64,000 nucleotides of DNA from Burkholderia sp. WAC0059. Its GTDB lineage: Bacteria > Pseudomonadota > Gammaproteobacteria > Burkholderiales > Burkholderiaceae. Both the position numbers and the translations under genes were made by a program. The stretch spans positions 186,001 to 250,000 of the forward strand of contig NZ_PNEO01000005.1 of the NCBI RefSeq assembly GCF_002870125.1, in the 5' to 3' direction. Positions within the stretch are counted from its first letter, which is position 1, and every line of letters begins with the position of its first letter. A model generated the notes under the pieces. That model saw only the letters and a list, made by a program, of their open reading frames with translations. It did not search any database and had not been told where the DNA came from. Shown one piece after another: positions 16,485 to 26,013 of the stretch.

Positions 16485-17483
16485 TCAGGACACGACGGCA
16501 GACAACGTTCCGGCTTCGTCCGGCTCTTCCGTCACGAGATCCGTCACACGCTCCCCCGCGAGACGATCCAGCAACGCCTCGTCGCGCCTGACCGCCTCGG
16601 GCATGTGGACGCGCAGAAATTCGACCCACGTGCGAACCCGTGCGTCGACAAAATGGCGCGACGGATACAGCGCGTAGATGTTCATCTTCTGCAGCGTGTA
16701 TTCGGGCAGCACGCGCACGAGCGTCCCCCGGCTCAGGTCGTCGATCGCCGCGTAAAGCGGCAGCATGCCGATCCCCAGGCCGTGGCGGATGGAGACGGCG
16801 AGCGACTCCGCCGTGTTCGTCTGCACGCGGCCGGAAACGTCGATCTGCACCGTTCCCCGCGGCCCTTCGAGCTGCCATACGTAAGTGGGAAACGCGGGCG
16901 TGCGCAGCAGCAGACAGTCGTGGTCGAGCAGATCCTGCGGCAGCGCCGGCGCGCCGCGCGCGCCCAGATAACCGGGCGACGCGCACAGAATGCTGAAAGT
17001 CGAGCCGAGCAGATGGGACACCAGCTCCGAGTCGGGAAGCGCCATCGCGGTCACGACCGCCATTTCGCTGCTGCCGTCGAACAGGTCGGGCATGCGTTGC
17101 AGCAGCGCGATATCGATCGACACGTCGGGATATTGCCGCTGATATTCGGTGAATGCCGGCAGGACGTAATGCTGGCCGATGCTCGCGAACGTGTGCATCT
17201 TCAGTTGGCCGGTCGGCCGCACGTGCGCGCCGCTGGCTTCCTCTTCCGCGAGGTCGACGTCGGCGAGAATTTTCAGGCAACGCTGGAGGTAATGCTCTCC
17301 GACGGGGGTCAGCGCGAGGCGCCGGGTCGAGCGATGCATCAGCCTCGCTTTCAGATGCCTCTCCAGCTCCGATAGGGCGCGCGACATCACGCCCGTCGTC
17401 ATGTTCATCGAGTGCGCGGCGGCCGTGAAGCTGCCGGTTTCCGCCACGCGTGCAAAGACCCGCATCTTCTGTAGAGTGTCCAT
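16485..17483 (-). CDS. LysR family regulator, divergent from the FUSC exporter
   Basis: A 332-residue LysR regulator. It opens MDTLQKMRVFARVAETGSFT with the HTH up to about residue 60, and includes HTFASIGQHYVLPAFTEYQ and RMPDLFDGSSEMAVVTA in the effector domain. It is strikingly similar along its length to the LysR protein at 21595-22536, so the two are recent paralogues. It is divergent from the FUSC exporter gene across 193 bases and probably controls it, by analogy with AaeR/AaeB. Confidence 0.87.
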   Translation of the reverse strand: MDTLQKMRVFARVAETGSFTAAAHSMNMTTGVMSRALSELERHLKARLMHRSTRRLALTPVGEHYLQRCLKILADVDLAEEEASGAHVRPTGQLKMHTFASIGQHYVLPAFTEYQRQYPDVSIDIALLQRMPDLFDGSSEMAVVTAMALPDSELVSHLLGSTFSILCASPGYLGARGAPALPQDLLDHDCLLLRTPAFPTYVWQLEGPRGTVQIDVSGRVQTNTAESLAVSIRHGLGIGMLPLYAAIDDLSRGTLVRVLPEYTLQKMNIYALYPSRHFVDARVRTWVEFLRVHMPEAVRRDEALLDRLAGERVTDLVTEEPDEAGTLSAVVS

Positions 17484-17676
17484 CCCTTTTTTGCGATACG
17501 TACGACGGGCGCCATTGTCTCCGAAACGCTCGTGGCGATTACCCTCGTCCCGTGCAAGGGAGGTTTTCCGAGACAGCCATTAATGGGAACGGCGGCGGAA
17601 TCCTAAAATCGGCGGGCCCGACGCGGACTGTCCGTCCGCTCCGCTCTCCGGATCGGGCGCCGCTTTCCGCTTTCCG

Positions 17677-19887
17677 ATGAATTCCAGGTCCGTTCCTCCA
17701 CCCGCTTCCGCCGTTCCGCCCGGACTACGCGCCGTCGGCCGGGCCCTCCGGGCCTGGGCGACGAGCGACGGCTACGTGTGGCTCCATCTGTTCAAGACCG
17801 TCGCCGCGGCCCTGTTCGCCATGGGGATCTCGATGCGTCTCGAACTCTCCCAGCCGCGCATCGCGATGACGACCGCCTTCGTGCTGATGCAGCCGATGAG
17901 CGGCATGGTGCTCGCGAAAAGTTTTTACCGCGTGATCGGGACGTTCGCCGGCCTCGCGGCCGCCCTGCTTCTTGGCAGCCTGTTCTCCCAGCAGCCGGCG
18001 CTTTACATGGGCGCCATTACGCTGTGGATCAGCCTTTGCATCGCGGCGGCGGTCCGCAACCGGCACTTCCGCTGGTACGGGTTCGTGCTGGCCGGCTACA
18101 CGGCGACGCTGATCGGCATTCCCGTGGTGATGTCGCCGCAGACGCTGTACATGTCCGCGCTGACGAGAACCGCCGAAGTCAGCGTCGGCATTTTCTGCTC
18201 GGCCGCGATCAGCCTCATGTTGCCGCTCAGTTCGAGTCGCGCCCTGATGCGGGCCATCGAGGCGAGACACCGGCGCTTCGTCGGGCTCGTGCCGGATGCG
18301 CTGACCGGGCAGCTCGAAGGCGGAGAATTCGAGCGCGACTTCGGCGCGTTCGTCGACGGCATCGTCGGATTCGAGGCGACCCGGGCGTTCGCCTCGTTCG
18401 AGGACCCGCACATCCGGGCCCGAAGCCGCCGGCTCGCGAGACTCAACGGCGAGTTCATGAACGCCTGCACGCGCCTGCACGCGCTGCACCAACTGCTCAG
18501 GCGCCTGCACGACACGCAGGCGACCCCGGTGCTGTCTGCGCTGATGCCGGAGGCGAAAGCGCTGGCGGCCTGCTTCGACGCCCTGCGCGACGAGACCGGC
18601 GACCGCCCCGCCCCCCCGCCCCGCTCGACGACCGCGCTGAGCCGTTTCCGCACGGGCCTGCAAGAACGCACGCGCGAGGCAAGCGCGTCGCTCGCGGCGA
18701 CGGCACCGGACGGCTTGCCCGACTTCGACACCGGCATCGAGCTGCTGGCGCGCTTTGCGTCCCACTATCTCGGCTATGCGCGGACCCGCCGGTCGCTGGC
18801 GCGCGACAGCCACGGGCTCGAGCGCTCCGTCACGCGCTACACGGTCAAGACGAATCGCTACTTCGTGATCTTCACGTTCCTGCGTTCGGTCGTGGCGATC
18901 GGCGCGATCAGCACTTTCTGGATCGCGACCGGGTGGCCGAGCGGCGGCATGGCCGTCATCAGCGCGGCGGTCGCGTCCGCGCTCGGCTCCAGCTCGCCGA
19001 AGGCGCCGAAGTTCGTCGCGCAGATGGCGGCCGGGGCCGCGGTCGCCACCGTCGCCGGATACGGCTTCCTCTGTTTCGTCTATCCGGCCATCGAGGGCTT
19101 CGCGCTGCTCTGCGCGGCGCTGACGCCCGCGTTCGCGCTGGCCGTGTTCGTTTCCACGCGTCCCGGCATGTCGGGCTACGGCGTCGGCTTTCTCGTGTTC
19201 TTCTGCCTGCTCGCCGGACCGGACAACGCGATGTCGTACGCCCCGGACTTGCTGATCAACAACGGCATCGCGGTCGTCGTATCGATGCTGGCGACCGCGG
19301 CCGTTTTCTCGGTGGTGTTCCCGACCACGATGCCGTGGCTCAGCCGGCGGATCACGCACGACCTGCGCCGCCAGGCGGCGCTCGCCTGCAACCGGCCCCT
19401 CGACGGCCTGCATGCGCGCTTCCAGTCGAGCCTGCACGAATTGATGTCTCACCTGCGAAACCTGCTGCCGCCGAACTCAGGGCAGTATCGCGATGCGTTG
19501 CGCTGGATGCTGGTCACGCTCGAGGTCGGCCATGCCGTCATCGACCTGCGCGAAGACCTGGCACGGCTCTCGCGCACGACGCCGGGCGGCATGCCGCGCT
19601 GGCTGGAACCGGTCGACGCCGTCCGCCCGGCGCTCGTCGCGCTGTTCGAGGCGCCCTCCGAAGCACGCCTGTCGCACGCGCTGCATCGCGCGAATCTCGC
19701 GCAGTGCGCCCTGGAGTCGGCGCGGTCTACCTGCTCCGCATCGGCCGGCGAATGGCGGCGGATGCAACGCATGCTCTCGTGCCTGCACATCATCCGCAGC
19801 GCGCTGCTCGACCGGGACGTGCCGTTCGACTGGCGGCCGGCGAATATTCCCGCCGCCGGAAGGGAGCATTCACGAACGGGACGTTAA
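17677..19887 (+). CDS. FUSC family inner-membrane exporter (aromatic-acid efflux type)
   Basis: A 736-residue membrane protein with two groups of hydrophobic segments. The first group spans about residues 40-195 (FKTVAAALFAMGISMRL, FRWYGFVLAGYTATLIGIP). A cytosolic part of about 190 residues follows, then a second group (FLRSVVAIGAISTFWIATGW, AVASALGSSSPKAPKFVAQM) and a C-terminal helical domain. This is the FUSC/AaeB layout, which exports aromatic carboxylic acids such as 4-hydroxybenzoate, usually with small AaeA/AaeX partners. No such partner genes are seen nearby. The adjacent LysR gene is the likely regulator. Confidence 0.84.
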   Translation: MNSRSVPPPASAVPPGLRAVGRALRAWATSDGYVWLHLFKTVAAALFAMGISMRLELSQPRIAMTTAFVLMQPMSGMVLAKSFYRVIGTFAGLAAALLLGSLFSQQPALYMGAITLWISLCIAAAVRNRHFRWYGFVLAGYTATLIGIPVVMSPQTLYMSALTRTAEVSVGIFCSAAISLMLPLSSSRALMRAIEARHRRFVGLVPDALTGQLEGGEFERDFGAFVDGIVGFEATRAFASFEDPHIRARSRRLARLNGEFMNACTRLHALHQLLRRLHDTQATPVLSALMPEAKALAACFDALRDETGDRPAPPPRSTTALSRFRTGLQERTREASASLAATAPDGLPDFDTGIELLARFASHYLGYARTRRSLARDSHGLERSVTRYTVKTNRYFVIFTFLRSVVAIGAISTFWIATGWPSGGMAVISAAVASALGSSSPKAPKFVAQMAAGAAVATVAGYGFLCFVYPAIEGFALLCAALTPAFALAVFVSTRPGMSGYGVGFLVFFCLLAGPDNAMSYAPDLLINNGIAVVVSMLATAAVFSVVFPTTMPWLSRRITHDLRRQAALACNRPLDGLHARFQSSLHELMSHLRNLLPPNSGQYRDALRWMLVTLEVGHAVIDLREDLARLSRTTPGGMPRWLEPVDAVRPALVALFEAPSEARLSHALHRANLAQCALESARSTCSASAGEWRRMQRMLSCLHIIRSALLDRDVPFDWRPANIPAAGREHSRTGR

Positions 19888-19993
19888 TGCGCGCCAGGAC
19901 CGATCGTAGAATGCGACGCATCGTTTCGGCGCAGCGAACCCGAAGCGAACCCGAAGCGAGCAGGCAGACATCACAATCCGGAGGGAGGAGCGA

Positions 19994-21499
19994 ATGGGCG
20001 AGCAAAGAATTCGCTGCGCGGCGTTGCGCGAGCGAGTCACCACGGCGGCGGAGGCCGCGCGACTGATCACGGACGGCATGCGAGTCGGTGCGAGCGGTTT
20101 TACGCGCGCCGGCGACGCGAAGGCCGTACCGCTTGCGCTGGCGCAACTCGCGCGAGAAAGCGCCGCCCCGCCGCGGATCACGCTGATCACCGGCGCCTCG
20201 CTCGGCCACGACATCGACCGCGCGCTGACGGACGCGGGCGTGCTCGCCCGCCGCCTGCCGTTCCAGTCCGACTCGACGCTGCGCCGCGCGATCAACGACG
20301 GCACGGTGATGTTCGTCGACCAGCATCTCTCCGAGACGGTCGAAATGCTGCGCGCCGGGCTGCCGGGCAAGCTCGACGTGGCGATCGTCGAGGCGGTCGC
20401 CATCACGGAGAACGGCGGCATCGTGCCGACCACGTCGGTCGGCAACTCGGCCAGCTTCGCGACGCTGGCCGACCGGGTCATTGTCGAGGTGAACCGGTCC
20501 CAGCCGCTGGCGCTCGAAGGCCTGCACGACATCTGGATTCCGGGCCGCAGGCCGCATCGCGGCCCGTTGCCGATCGTGACGCCGCGAGACCGCGTCGGCA
20601 CGACGGCGATACAAATTCCACCGCACAAGATCGCGGCGATCGTGATGACGGACGCGCCCGACAGCCCGTCGACGGTCCTGCCGGCGGACGAAGAAACGGC
20701 CCGGATCGCCGCTCACCTCATCGAGTTCTTTACGCACGAACGAAAGCTCGGCCGACTGCCGCAAGGCAGGCTGCCGCCGTTGCAGGCGGGCATCGGCACG
20801 ATTGCGAACGCGGTGCTGTCGGGGTTTGCCGCCTCGCCGTTCGAGGCGCTGACGATCTACTCCGAAGTGCTTCAGGATTCGACGTTCGACCTGTTCGACG
20901 CCGGCAAGCTGGACTTCGCGTCGGGCGCGTCGATCACCCTGTCGGCCGCGCGCCAGCAGCAGGTGCTGGCCGAGCTCGACCGCTACCGCGATCGCCTCGT
21001 GCTGCGTCCGCAGGAGGTCAGCAACCACCCCGAGGCGATCCGCCGGCTTGGACTGATCGCGCTGAACACCGCGCTCGAATGCGATCTCTACGGCAACGTC
21101 AACTCGACCCACGTCGGCGGCACGCACATGATGAACGGCATCGGCGGCTCGGGCGACTTCGCGCGCAACGCCGCCTATGCGATCTTCGCGACCCGGTCGG
21201 TGGCGAAGGACGGGCGCGTTTCCAGCATCGTGCCGATGGTGCCGCACGTCGACCACAACGAGCACGACGTGGACGTCATCGTGACCGAGCAGGGGCTGGC
21301 CGACCTACGTGGGCTCGCCCCGCGCGAGCGCGCGCCGCTGATCGTCGGGCGATGCGCGCATCCGGCCTACCGGGACGTGCTCAAGGACTACTATCGCGAC
21401 GCGCTGAAGGGCGGCGGGCAAACGCCTCATGCGCTCGGGCGCGCATTCGCGATGCACCTCCGTTACGCCGAAACGGGATCGATGCGACCCGCCGGCTGA
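19994..21499 (+). CDS. Acetyl-CoA hydrolase/succinate:CoA transferase family protein
   Basis: A class I CoA transferase of 501 residues. The catalytic glutamate is E291 in YSEVLQDS; GIGTIANAVLSGF (266-278) and NSTHVGGTHMMNGIGGSGDFARNA are the other conserved blocks, as in AarC/Cat1 enzymes. Family members exchange CoA between succinyl-CoA or propionyl-CoA and acetate. A GGAGGAG ribosome site precedes the ATG at 19994. It follows the exporter by 106 bases and may be co-transcribed. The donor/acceptor pair cannot be read from sequence. Confidence 0.85.
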   Translation: MGEQRIRCAALRERVTTAAEAARLITDGMRVGASGFTRAGDAKAVPLALAQLARESAAPPRITLITGASLGHDIDRALTDAGVLARRLPFQSDSTLRRAINDGTVMFVDQHLSETVEMLRAGLPGKLDVAIVEAVAITENGGIVPTTSVGNSASFATLADRVIVEVNRSQPLALEGLHDIWIPGRRPHRGPLPIVTPRDRVGTTAIQIPPHKIAAIVMTDAPDSPSTVLPADEETARIAAHLIEFFTHERKLGRLPQGRLPPLQAGIGTIANAVLSGFAASPFEALTIYSEVLQDSTFDLFDAGKLDFASGASITLSAARQQQVLAELDRYRDRLVLRPQEVSNHPEAIRRLGLIALNTALECDLYGNVNSTHVGGTHMMNGIGGSGDFARNAAYAIFATRSVAKDGRVSSIVPMVPHVDHNEHDVDVIVTEQGLADLRGLAPRERAPLIVGRCAHPAYRDVLKDYYRDALKGGGQTPHALGRAFAMHLRYAETGSMRPAG

Positions 21500-21594
21500 G
21501 CCTTGTCGATATCGGCCTCTACGCCGTGCCGCGCCGCGCCGTGCCACGAACCCGCGGCGCCGGGCCGGCCGTCGCCCGGACGGGCTCGAACCAC

Positions 21595-22536
21595 CTACGC
21601 GTGCTGCGCCGAAGACGCGTTCAGGCTGGCCTCGTCCCGCGCGATCAACGCCGGCAGATGCCCCCGCAGGAACTCGACCCACGTCCGCGTTTTGGCGTCG
21701 ATGAATTTCCGCGACGGATGCAGCGCGTAGATGGTCGTCTTCTGCAACGTGTGCTGCGGCAGCACGCGGATCAGCGTGCCGTCGCGCAGCCCCTCGACCG
21801 CCGAGTACGTCGGCAGGATGCCGATGCCGATCCCCTCCCGTATCGCCACCACGAGCGACTCGGCGATGTTCACCCGCACGGGACCGCTCACCTGCAACTC
21901 GACGCTGCCCTCCGGGCCGTCCAGCACCCATTGGTACGCGGGAAACGCCGGCGTCTTCAGGATCAGGCAGTCGTGCTCCCTCAGGTCCGCCGGCGTCCCC
22001 GGCACGCCGTGCGTGCGGACGTAGCCGGGCGAGGCGCACAGCACGCTGTAGGTCGAACCGAGCGGCAGCGCCACGAGTTCGGAATCGGGCAGGGCGGACG
22101 CGGTAATGACCGACACGTCGCTGCTGCCGTCGAACAGGTCGGGCATGCTTTGCGACAGCGTCAGCTCGATGTTCACGTCCGGATGCTGTTCGCGATAGCG
22201 CGCGATGGCAGGCAGGATGTAATGCTGCCCGATGCTGGCGAAACTATGCATCCGCAGCAGGCCGACCGGGTTCTCGAGCGCGCCGCTGGCCTCCTCCTCC
22301 GCATGATCGAGGTCGACGAGAATCTGCCGGCAGCGCTCCAGATAACGCTCGCCGGCCGGCGTCAGCGCAAGCCGGCGGGTCGAGCGGCTCAGCAGGCGCG
22401 TCCGCAGATGGGCCTCCAGCTCGGAAACCGCGCGGGACATCGCGCTGATCGGCGAATCCAGCGACTGGGCCGCGGCGGTGAAGCTGCCGGCCTCGACGAC
22501 GCGGATGAAAATCCGCATGTTCTGTAGCGTGTCCAT
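21595..22536 (-). CDS. LysR family regulator, paralogue of the 16.5-kb regulator
   Basis: A 313-residue LysR regulator that opens MDTLQNMRIFIRVVEAGSFT. It shares long blocks with the regulator at 16485-17483 (FASIGQHYILPA, MPDLFDGSS, TRTWVEFLR). It lies convergent to the CoA transferase and downstream of the MFS gene on the same strand, so its target is not obvious; the exporter/CoA-transferase unit lies between the two paralogues. It is shorter than its twin at the C-terminus. Confidence 0.86.
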   Translation of the reverse strand: MDTLQNMRIFIRVVEAGSFTAAAQSLDSPISAMSRAVSELEAHLRTRLLSRSTRRLALTPAGERYLERCRQILVDLDHAEEEASGALENPVGLLRMHSFASIGQHYILPAIARYREQHPDVNIELTLSQSMPDLFDGSSDVSVITASALPDSELVALPLGSTYSVLCASPGYVRTHGVPGTPADLREHDCLILKTPAFPAYQWVLDGPEGSVELQVSGPVRVNIAESLVVAIREGIGIGILPTYSAVEGLRDGTLIRVLPQHTLQKTTIYALHPSRKFIDAKTRTWVEFLRGHLPALIARDEASLNASSAQHA

Positions 22537-22620
22537 CGGTGCTCTACGTTCTGCCGGGAAGCCGAATATATCGGGTTCCCGGCCGGCCCGTCAGGAGCCT
22601 GGCAGGACCGGCGGCGAAGA

Positions 22621-22643
22621 CGGGCCGCCCTCGGGGCGGCCCG
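22621..22643 (-). terminator. GC-rich hairpin after the sugar-porter gene
   Basis: CGGGCCGCCC (22621-22630) pairs perfectly with GGGCGGCCCG (22634-22643) around a three-base loop, about 27 bases downstream of the MFS stop on the minus strand. Only a weak T-containing stretch follows, so termination may need Rho. Confidence 0.4.
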
Positions 22644-22669
22644 CGCCGTCCGCCCGCGGGGCCGCCTGT

Positions 22670-24100
22670 CTAGCGCCGGCGAGCTACGCCAGGGCGCGCC
22701 GCCCACGGCAGGAACGTGCCGGCCTTCAGCGAGCGTTCGATGTCTTCGAGGCTCCGGCCGCGCGTCTCGGGCACAGCAACGAAGATAAAGCCCCACGCGA
22801 GCACGTTGAATCCCGCGTACACCCACATGGCGCCGCCGATGCCGAGCCAGCGCGTCATCGTCAACGCGGTTCCCGTGAGCAGCAGGTTGGACCCCCACAG
22901 CATCGCGGCGTGCATGCCCGTCGCCTGGTCGCGAATGCCGAGCGGGTAGATCTCCGAGCCCGTCAGCCAGCCGATGAGCTGGATGCCCGCCGAGTTGAAC
23001 ACCATGAAGCCGACGAGACACGCGATCACCCATCCTTGCTGCGCGGGCGTGCCGACGCCGCCGGCCAGCACGTGGGCCAGCATCGCGAGACTGGCCGCGG
23101 AGACGGGCAGCGTGCACAGGCTCAACGGGCGCCGGCCGACGCGATCGACGAGCAGCTTGCCGGCGAACGTCACCGAGAAATACGTGAGCGCGACGCCCAG
23201 CGCCGCCCACAGCGAGGCCGACGACGTGAAGCCCGCCATGCGCAGGAAAGTCGGCGTGTAGTAGATCATCATCTCGATGCCGGTCAGTTGCGTGAACGCG
23301 GCCACGCCGAGCCCCGCGATCAGCGCGGGGCGCAACCAGCGCGCGCGCATCGCCCGCCATCCCTGCGCGGATTCGCGCCGCTGCCGCTCGACCGTGTCGC
23401 GAATCTCGGCGATCTCGCGGCGCACCGCCTCGTCCGAATCCCGCACCTTGACGAGCGCCGCGTGCGCGTCGCGCACCCGGTCCTGCTCGACCAGCCAGCG
23501 CGGGCTGAACGGCAGGCGCGTCATGCCGAACAGCAGCGCGAGCGACGGCACGACGGCGACGCCGAACATCCAGCGCCAGCTAACGAGATCGTCGCCCGCC
23601 ACGCCGACGATTGCCGCGAGCAGAATGCCGACGCCGATCGACACGTTGAAATAGGTGACCGTGCGTCCGCGCCGGTCGGCCTCGGCCAACTCCGCGATGT
23701 AGGCCGGCACGATCTGCGTCGAGCCGCCGACGGCGATGCCGAGCACGAGCCGCGAGAGGACGAGCCATTGCACGTCCGGCGAGAGCGACGCCGCCACGAC
23801 GCCGACCGCATAGATCGTCGCGACCACCATGATCGCGTGGCGCCGCCCGATCGACGCGGACAGGCGCGTGCTGCACAGCGAGCCGACGACGGCGCCGAGC
23901 AGGATCACGGCCGCGACGAGCTCCTGGGCGCGATAGCCGAGGCCGAAGTCGCGCGCGATCAGCGGCAGCGCGCCGGCGATGATGCCGGTGTCGTAGCCGT
24001 ACAGTCCGCCGGCGATGGCGGCCACGGTGGCGACCATCGCCATGTAGACCTTGCCGGACGGCTTCGCGTCGTCGACAAGGGGCAAGGATTCCGGGTTCAT
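22670..24100 (-). CDS. MFS sugar porter family transporter
   Basis: A 476-residue, 12-helix MFS protein of the sugar-porter subfamily. Family marks are YGYDTGIIAGALPLI in helix 1, RLVLGIAVGGSTQIVPAYIAE, FSPRWLVEQ before the central loop, QLTGIEMMIYYTP in helix 7, DRVGRRP, and VPETRGRSLEDIE at the end. I start it at the ATG at 24100 because GGAGA lies nine bases upstream; an ATG six codons earlier has no such site. It probably imports a hexose, pentose or polyol by proton symport. It stands alone, with no sugar-catabolic gene adjacent. Confidence 0.86.
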   Translation of the reverse strand: MNPESLPLVDDAKPSGKVYMAMVATVAAIAGGLYGYDTGIIAGALPLIARDFGLGYRAQELVAAVILLGAVVGSLCSTRLSASIGRRHAIMVVATIYAVGVVAASLSPDVQWLVLSRLVLGIAVGGSTQIVPAYIAELAEADRRGRTVTYFNVSIGVGILLAAIVGVAGDDLVSWRWMFGVAVVPSLALLFGMTRLPFSPRWLVEQDRVRDAHAALVKVRDSDEAVRREIAEIRDTVERQRRESAQGWRAMRARWLRPALIAGLGVAAFTQLTGIEMMIYYTPTFLRMAGFTSSASLWAALGVALTYFSVTFAGKLLVDRVGRRPLSLCTLPVSAASLAMLAHVLAGGVGTPAQQGWVIACLVGFMVFNSAGIQLIGWLTGSEIYPLGIRDQATGMHAAMLWGSNLLLTGTALTMTRWLGIGGAMWVYAGFNVLAWGFIFVAVPETRGRSLEDIERSLKAGTFLPWAARPGVARRR

Positions 24101-24316
24101 GAAAAGGTCTCCAGGCATGCGCCGCCCGGCGCGCCGCGAAGGCGGCGAACGGACGAGCGGCGGCGCGCGTGCGGCACCGGGCCGACGCGGGTGGATGAGG
24201 AGGACGCCCGAGGGCGTGCGGGCGCCGCCGGCCTGCTTGAAGGTCGGGGCGCTTCGGATTGGATGGGGAAGCGGTTTAGACGCGCGCGAAAGGCGCGCGC
24301 GCGGGACCGCCGCGCG

Positions 24317-24529
24317 TCACGCTTGCGGAGGCTCGTCCTGCACGGGCAGAAGGCTGAGGCTGTACGCGCGGCAGATGCGCACGATGCGGGGCATCCGGCG
24401 CCGGGTGCTCAGCGGAGGGGCGTAGTTGCGGAAAACAGTCATGACAGTCGCCGTGATGAAACCGCAGCGCCTGCACCCTCGCTGTACTGCCGCCGGGCGC
24501 GGTCGCGTCGGTTCTTCGGGTTGCCGCAC
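24317..24529 (-). CDS. Small ORF candidate (70 aa), unknown
   Basis: A GTG-initiated frame of 70 residues; the open frame runs about 17 codons further upstream without a start (FFKYGFEIV precedes the GTG). The product is basic, with RRCGFITATVMTVFRNYAPP and a Leu-rich tail. I do not recognise it. It could equally be the decayed 3' end of an older gene. No ribosome site supports it. Confidence 0.2.
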   Translation of the reverse strand: MRQPEEPTRPRPAAVQRGCRRCGFITATVMTVFRNYAPPLSTRRRMPRIVRICRAYSLSLLPVQDEPPQA

Positions 24530-24700
24530 GATCTCGAAGCCGTACTTGAAGAAGGCGCCAGTGTCTCCCCTGGCTCTTCACCGCCTGATGCTCAGACGAC
24601 GTACCGGCCGACAACAACGGCCGGGCCGAGGCGCGCTTTCCCGCTTGAGTCCCGCTTGAATCCCGCTCGGGTCTCCGGGTAAAGGGCTCGGACTGGAGAG

Positions 24701-24748
24701 GGACCGTGGCCTCGCGGGCATGCCGCCATGCCCGCGAGGCCACGGTCC
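24701..24748. repeat. 22-bp perfect inverted repeat with CCGC loop
   Basis: Positions 24701-24722 (beginning GGACCGTGGCCTCGC) are the exact reverse complement of 24727-24748, separated by CCGC. A stem of 22 G/C-rich pairs with a four-base loop is far stronger than common terminators, but no T-run follows on either strand. It lies about 170 bases downstream of the LysR gene and could be a Rho-type or processing barrier, or a REP-like element. Confidence 0.75.
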
Positions 24749-24921
24749 GCGGACATTCTACCGGGCTTCATCCCAAAAATCCAAACGCACGGGCTCGGCG
24801 GCCCCCGTCGAGGCCGTGCCCGAAGCGCCGGCCACGATGTTCCCGCGTCGCCCGCCGCGATCGATCGACGACGCAACCGGCGGCACGACCCGCAGCACGG
24901 CCGGCGGCTCGCCCGCTGCCG

Positions 24922-25839
24922 TCAACGCGCGCTCCACTGCGCCTCGCTTTCGCGCAGCCCGACGTCGAACTGCGCGCGCAGCAGTCCGACGAACTCGTCG
25001 GTCAGCCGCGTGCGCGGGCGATGCGGCGGGAACAGCAGGAAAGTCGGATGCAGGATCGTCGGCCGGAACGGCTTGACGCGCAGCCCCTCGCCCGCGTGGC
25101 TGCGCGCGATCAGCGGATGCACGAGCGTCACGCCGAGCCCGTGCCGCACCATCTCGCAGCAGATCGCGCCGTACTGCGCCTCGATGCCGAGCTTGCGCTC
25201 GATGCCGGCGAGCTCGAACGCGCGGTCGACCTGCGTGCGCGTGCCGTCGCCGTGGCACAGCGAAATGAACGATTCGCCGCTCAGGTCCTTCGCGTTGACG
25301 GCGCGGCGCCCGGCCAGGCGATGGTCTTCGGGCAGCACGCAGACGGCGCCGGCGTCGGGCAACGGCTCCACGTCGCAATTGGCGGTCTCGCCGACGTAGA
25401 CGACCACGCCGAGATCGCAGTATTGCGACGCGACCCACTGCTCGACGGTCGTCGACGTGTTGACGTGCAGCGACACCGTCACGCCGGGCCGGCTCTGCCG
25501 GTACAGGCCGATGACGGCGGGCAGGAACGCGAGGCCCACGGCCGGCACCGCCGCGATGCGCAGCCGGCCGCTGCCGAGGTTGCGGATGTTCTCCGCGGCG
25601 TAGGTCAGGCTCTTCAGCCCGACGAATGCGCGCTCGACCTCGCGATAGAACGCGTCGCCCTCGGCCGTCGGCACGAGCCGCGTGCCCGAGCGCTCGAACA
25701 ATACGAGCCCGGCGTCGCGTTCGAGCTGCGCGATCAGCCGCGAGACGTTGGGCTGCGACGTGTGCAGTTCCTTCGCCGCGACGGTCATCGATCCATACTG
25801 CATGATCGCGCGGAACGCTTCGATCTGTCTGAGGTTCAA
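24922..25839 (-). CDS. LysR family regulator of the ABC/flavoenzyme cluster
   Basis: A 305-residue LysR regulator. The family N-terminus M-NLRQIEAFRAIMQYGSMT begins at a TTG codon (25837-25839), with GGAG ten bases upstream; no ATG gives a sensible N-terminus. HTH covers about residues 3-60 (SQPNVSRLIAQLE). It is divergent from the ABC transporter operon across 174 bases, part of which (about 25888-25945) is AT-rich and promoter-like. It resembles regulators of opine and amino-acid use (NocR/OccR style), which fits the DAO-rich operon it faces. Confidence 0.87.
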   Translation of the reverse strand: MNLRQIEAFRAIMQYGSMTVAAKELHTSQPNVSRLIAQLERDAGLVLFERSGTRLVPTAEGDAFYREVERAFVGLKSLTYAAENIRNLGSGRLRIAAVPAVGLAFLPAVIGLYRQSRPGVTVSLHVNTSTTVEQWVASQYCDLGVVVYVGETANCDVEPLPDAGAVCVLPEDHRLAGRRAVNAKDLSGESFISLCHGDGTRTQVDRAFELAGIERKLGIEAQYGAICCEMVRHGLGVTLVHPLIARSHAGEGLRVKPFRPTILHPTFLLFPPHRPRTRLTDEFVGLLRAQFDVGLRESEAQWSAR

Positions 25840-26013
25840 TTGGCAGGGACTCCAGCGGAAATCCGGCCCAGCGGGCCGGACGGCAACCCATATCATTTTT
25901 GCATGGATAGCTATTTTATTCTTATTAGACGGTATGAAAACAGATCCACAAAATGAACGTACATTCTCCGTTGCCAACCGCGCCCGAGGGGCGCATCCGC
26001 CAGGAACGCCGCC

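Larger units (their letters stand above)
24101..24921. other. 0.8-kb intergenic region with hairpin and repeats
   Basis: This gap separates two minus-strand genes. It contains one weak small-ORF candidate, a 22-bp perfect inverted repeat, and near 24640-24668 three tandem variants of TCCCGCTTGAG. No RNA family or known regulatory element is recognised. The part from 24870 to 24921 is just downstream of the LysR stop. Confidence 0.45.

Noticed and set aside
24701..24748. Intrinsic terminator.
   Set aside because: The stem is strong but no T-run follows on either strand.
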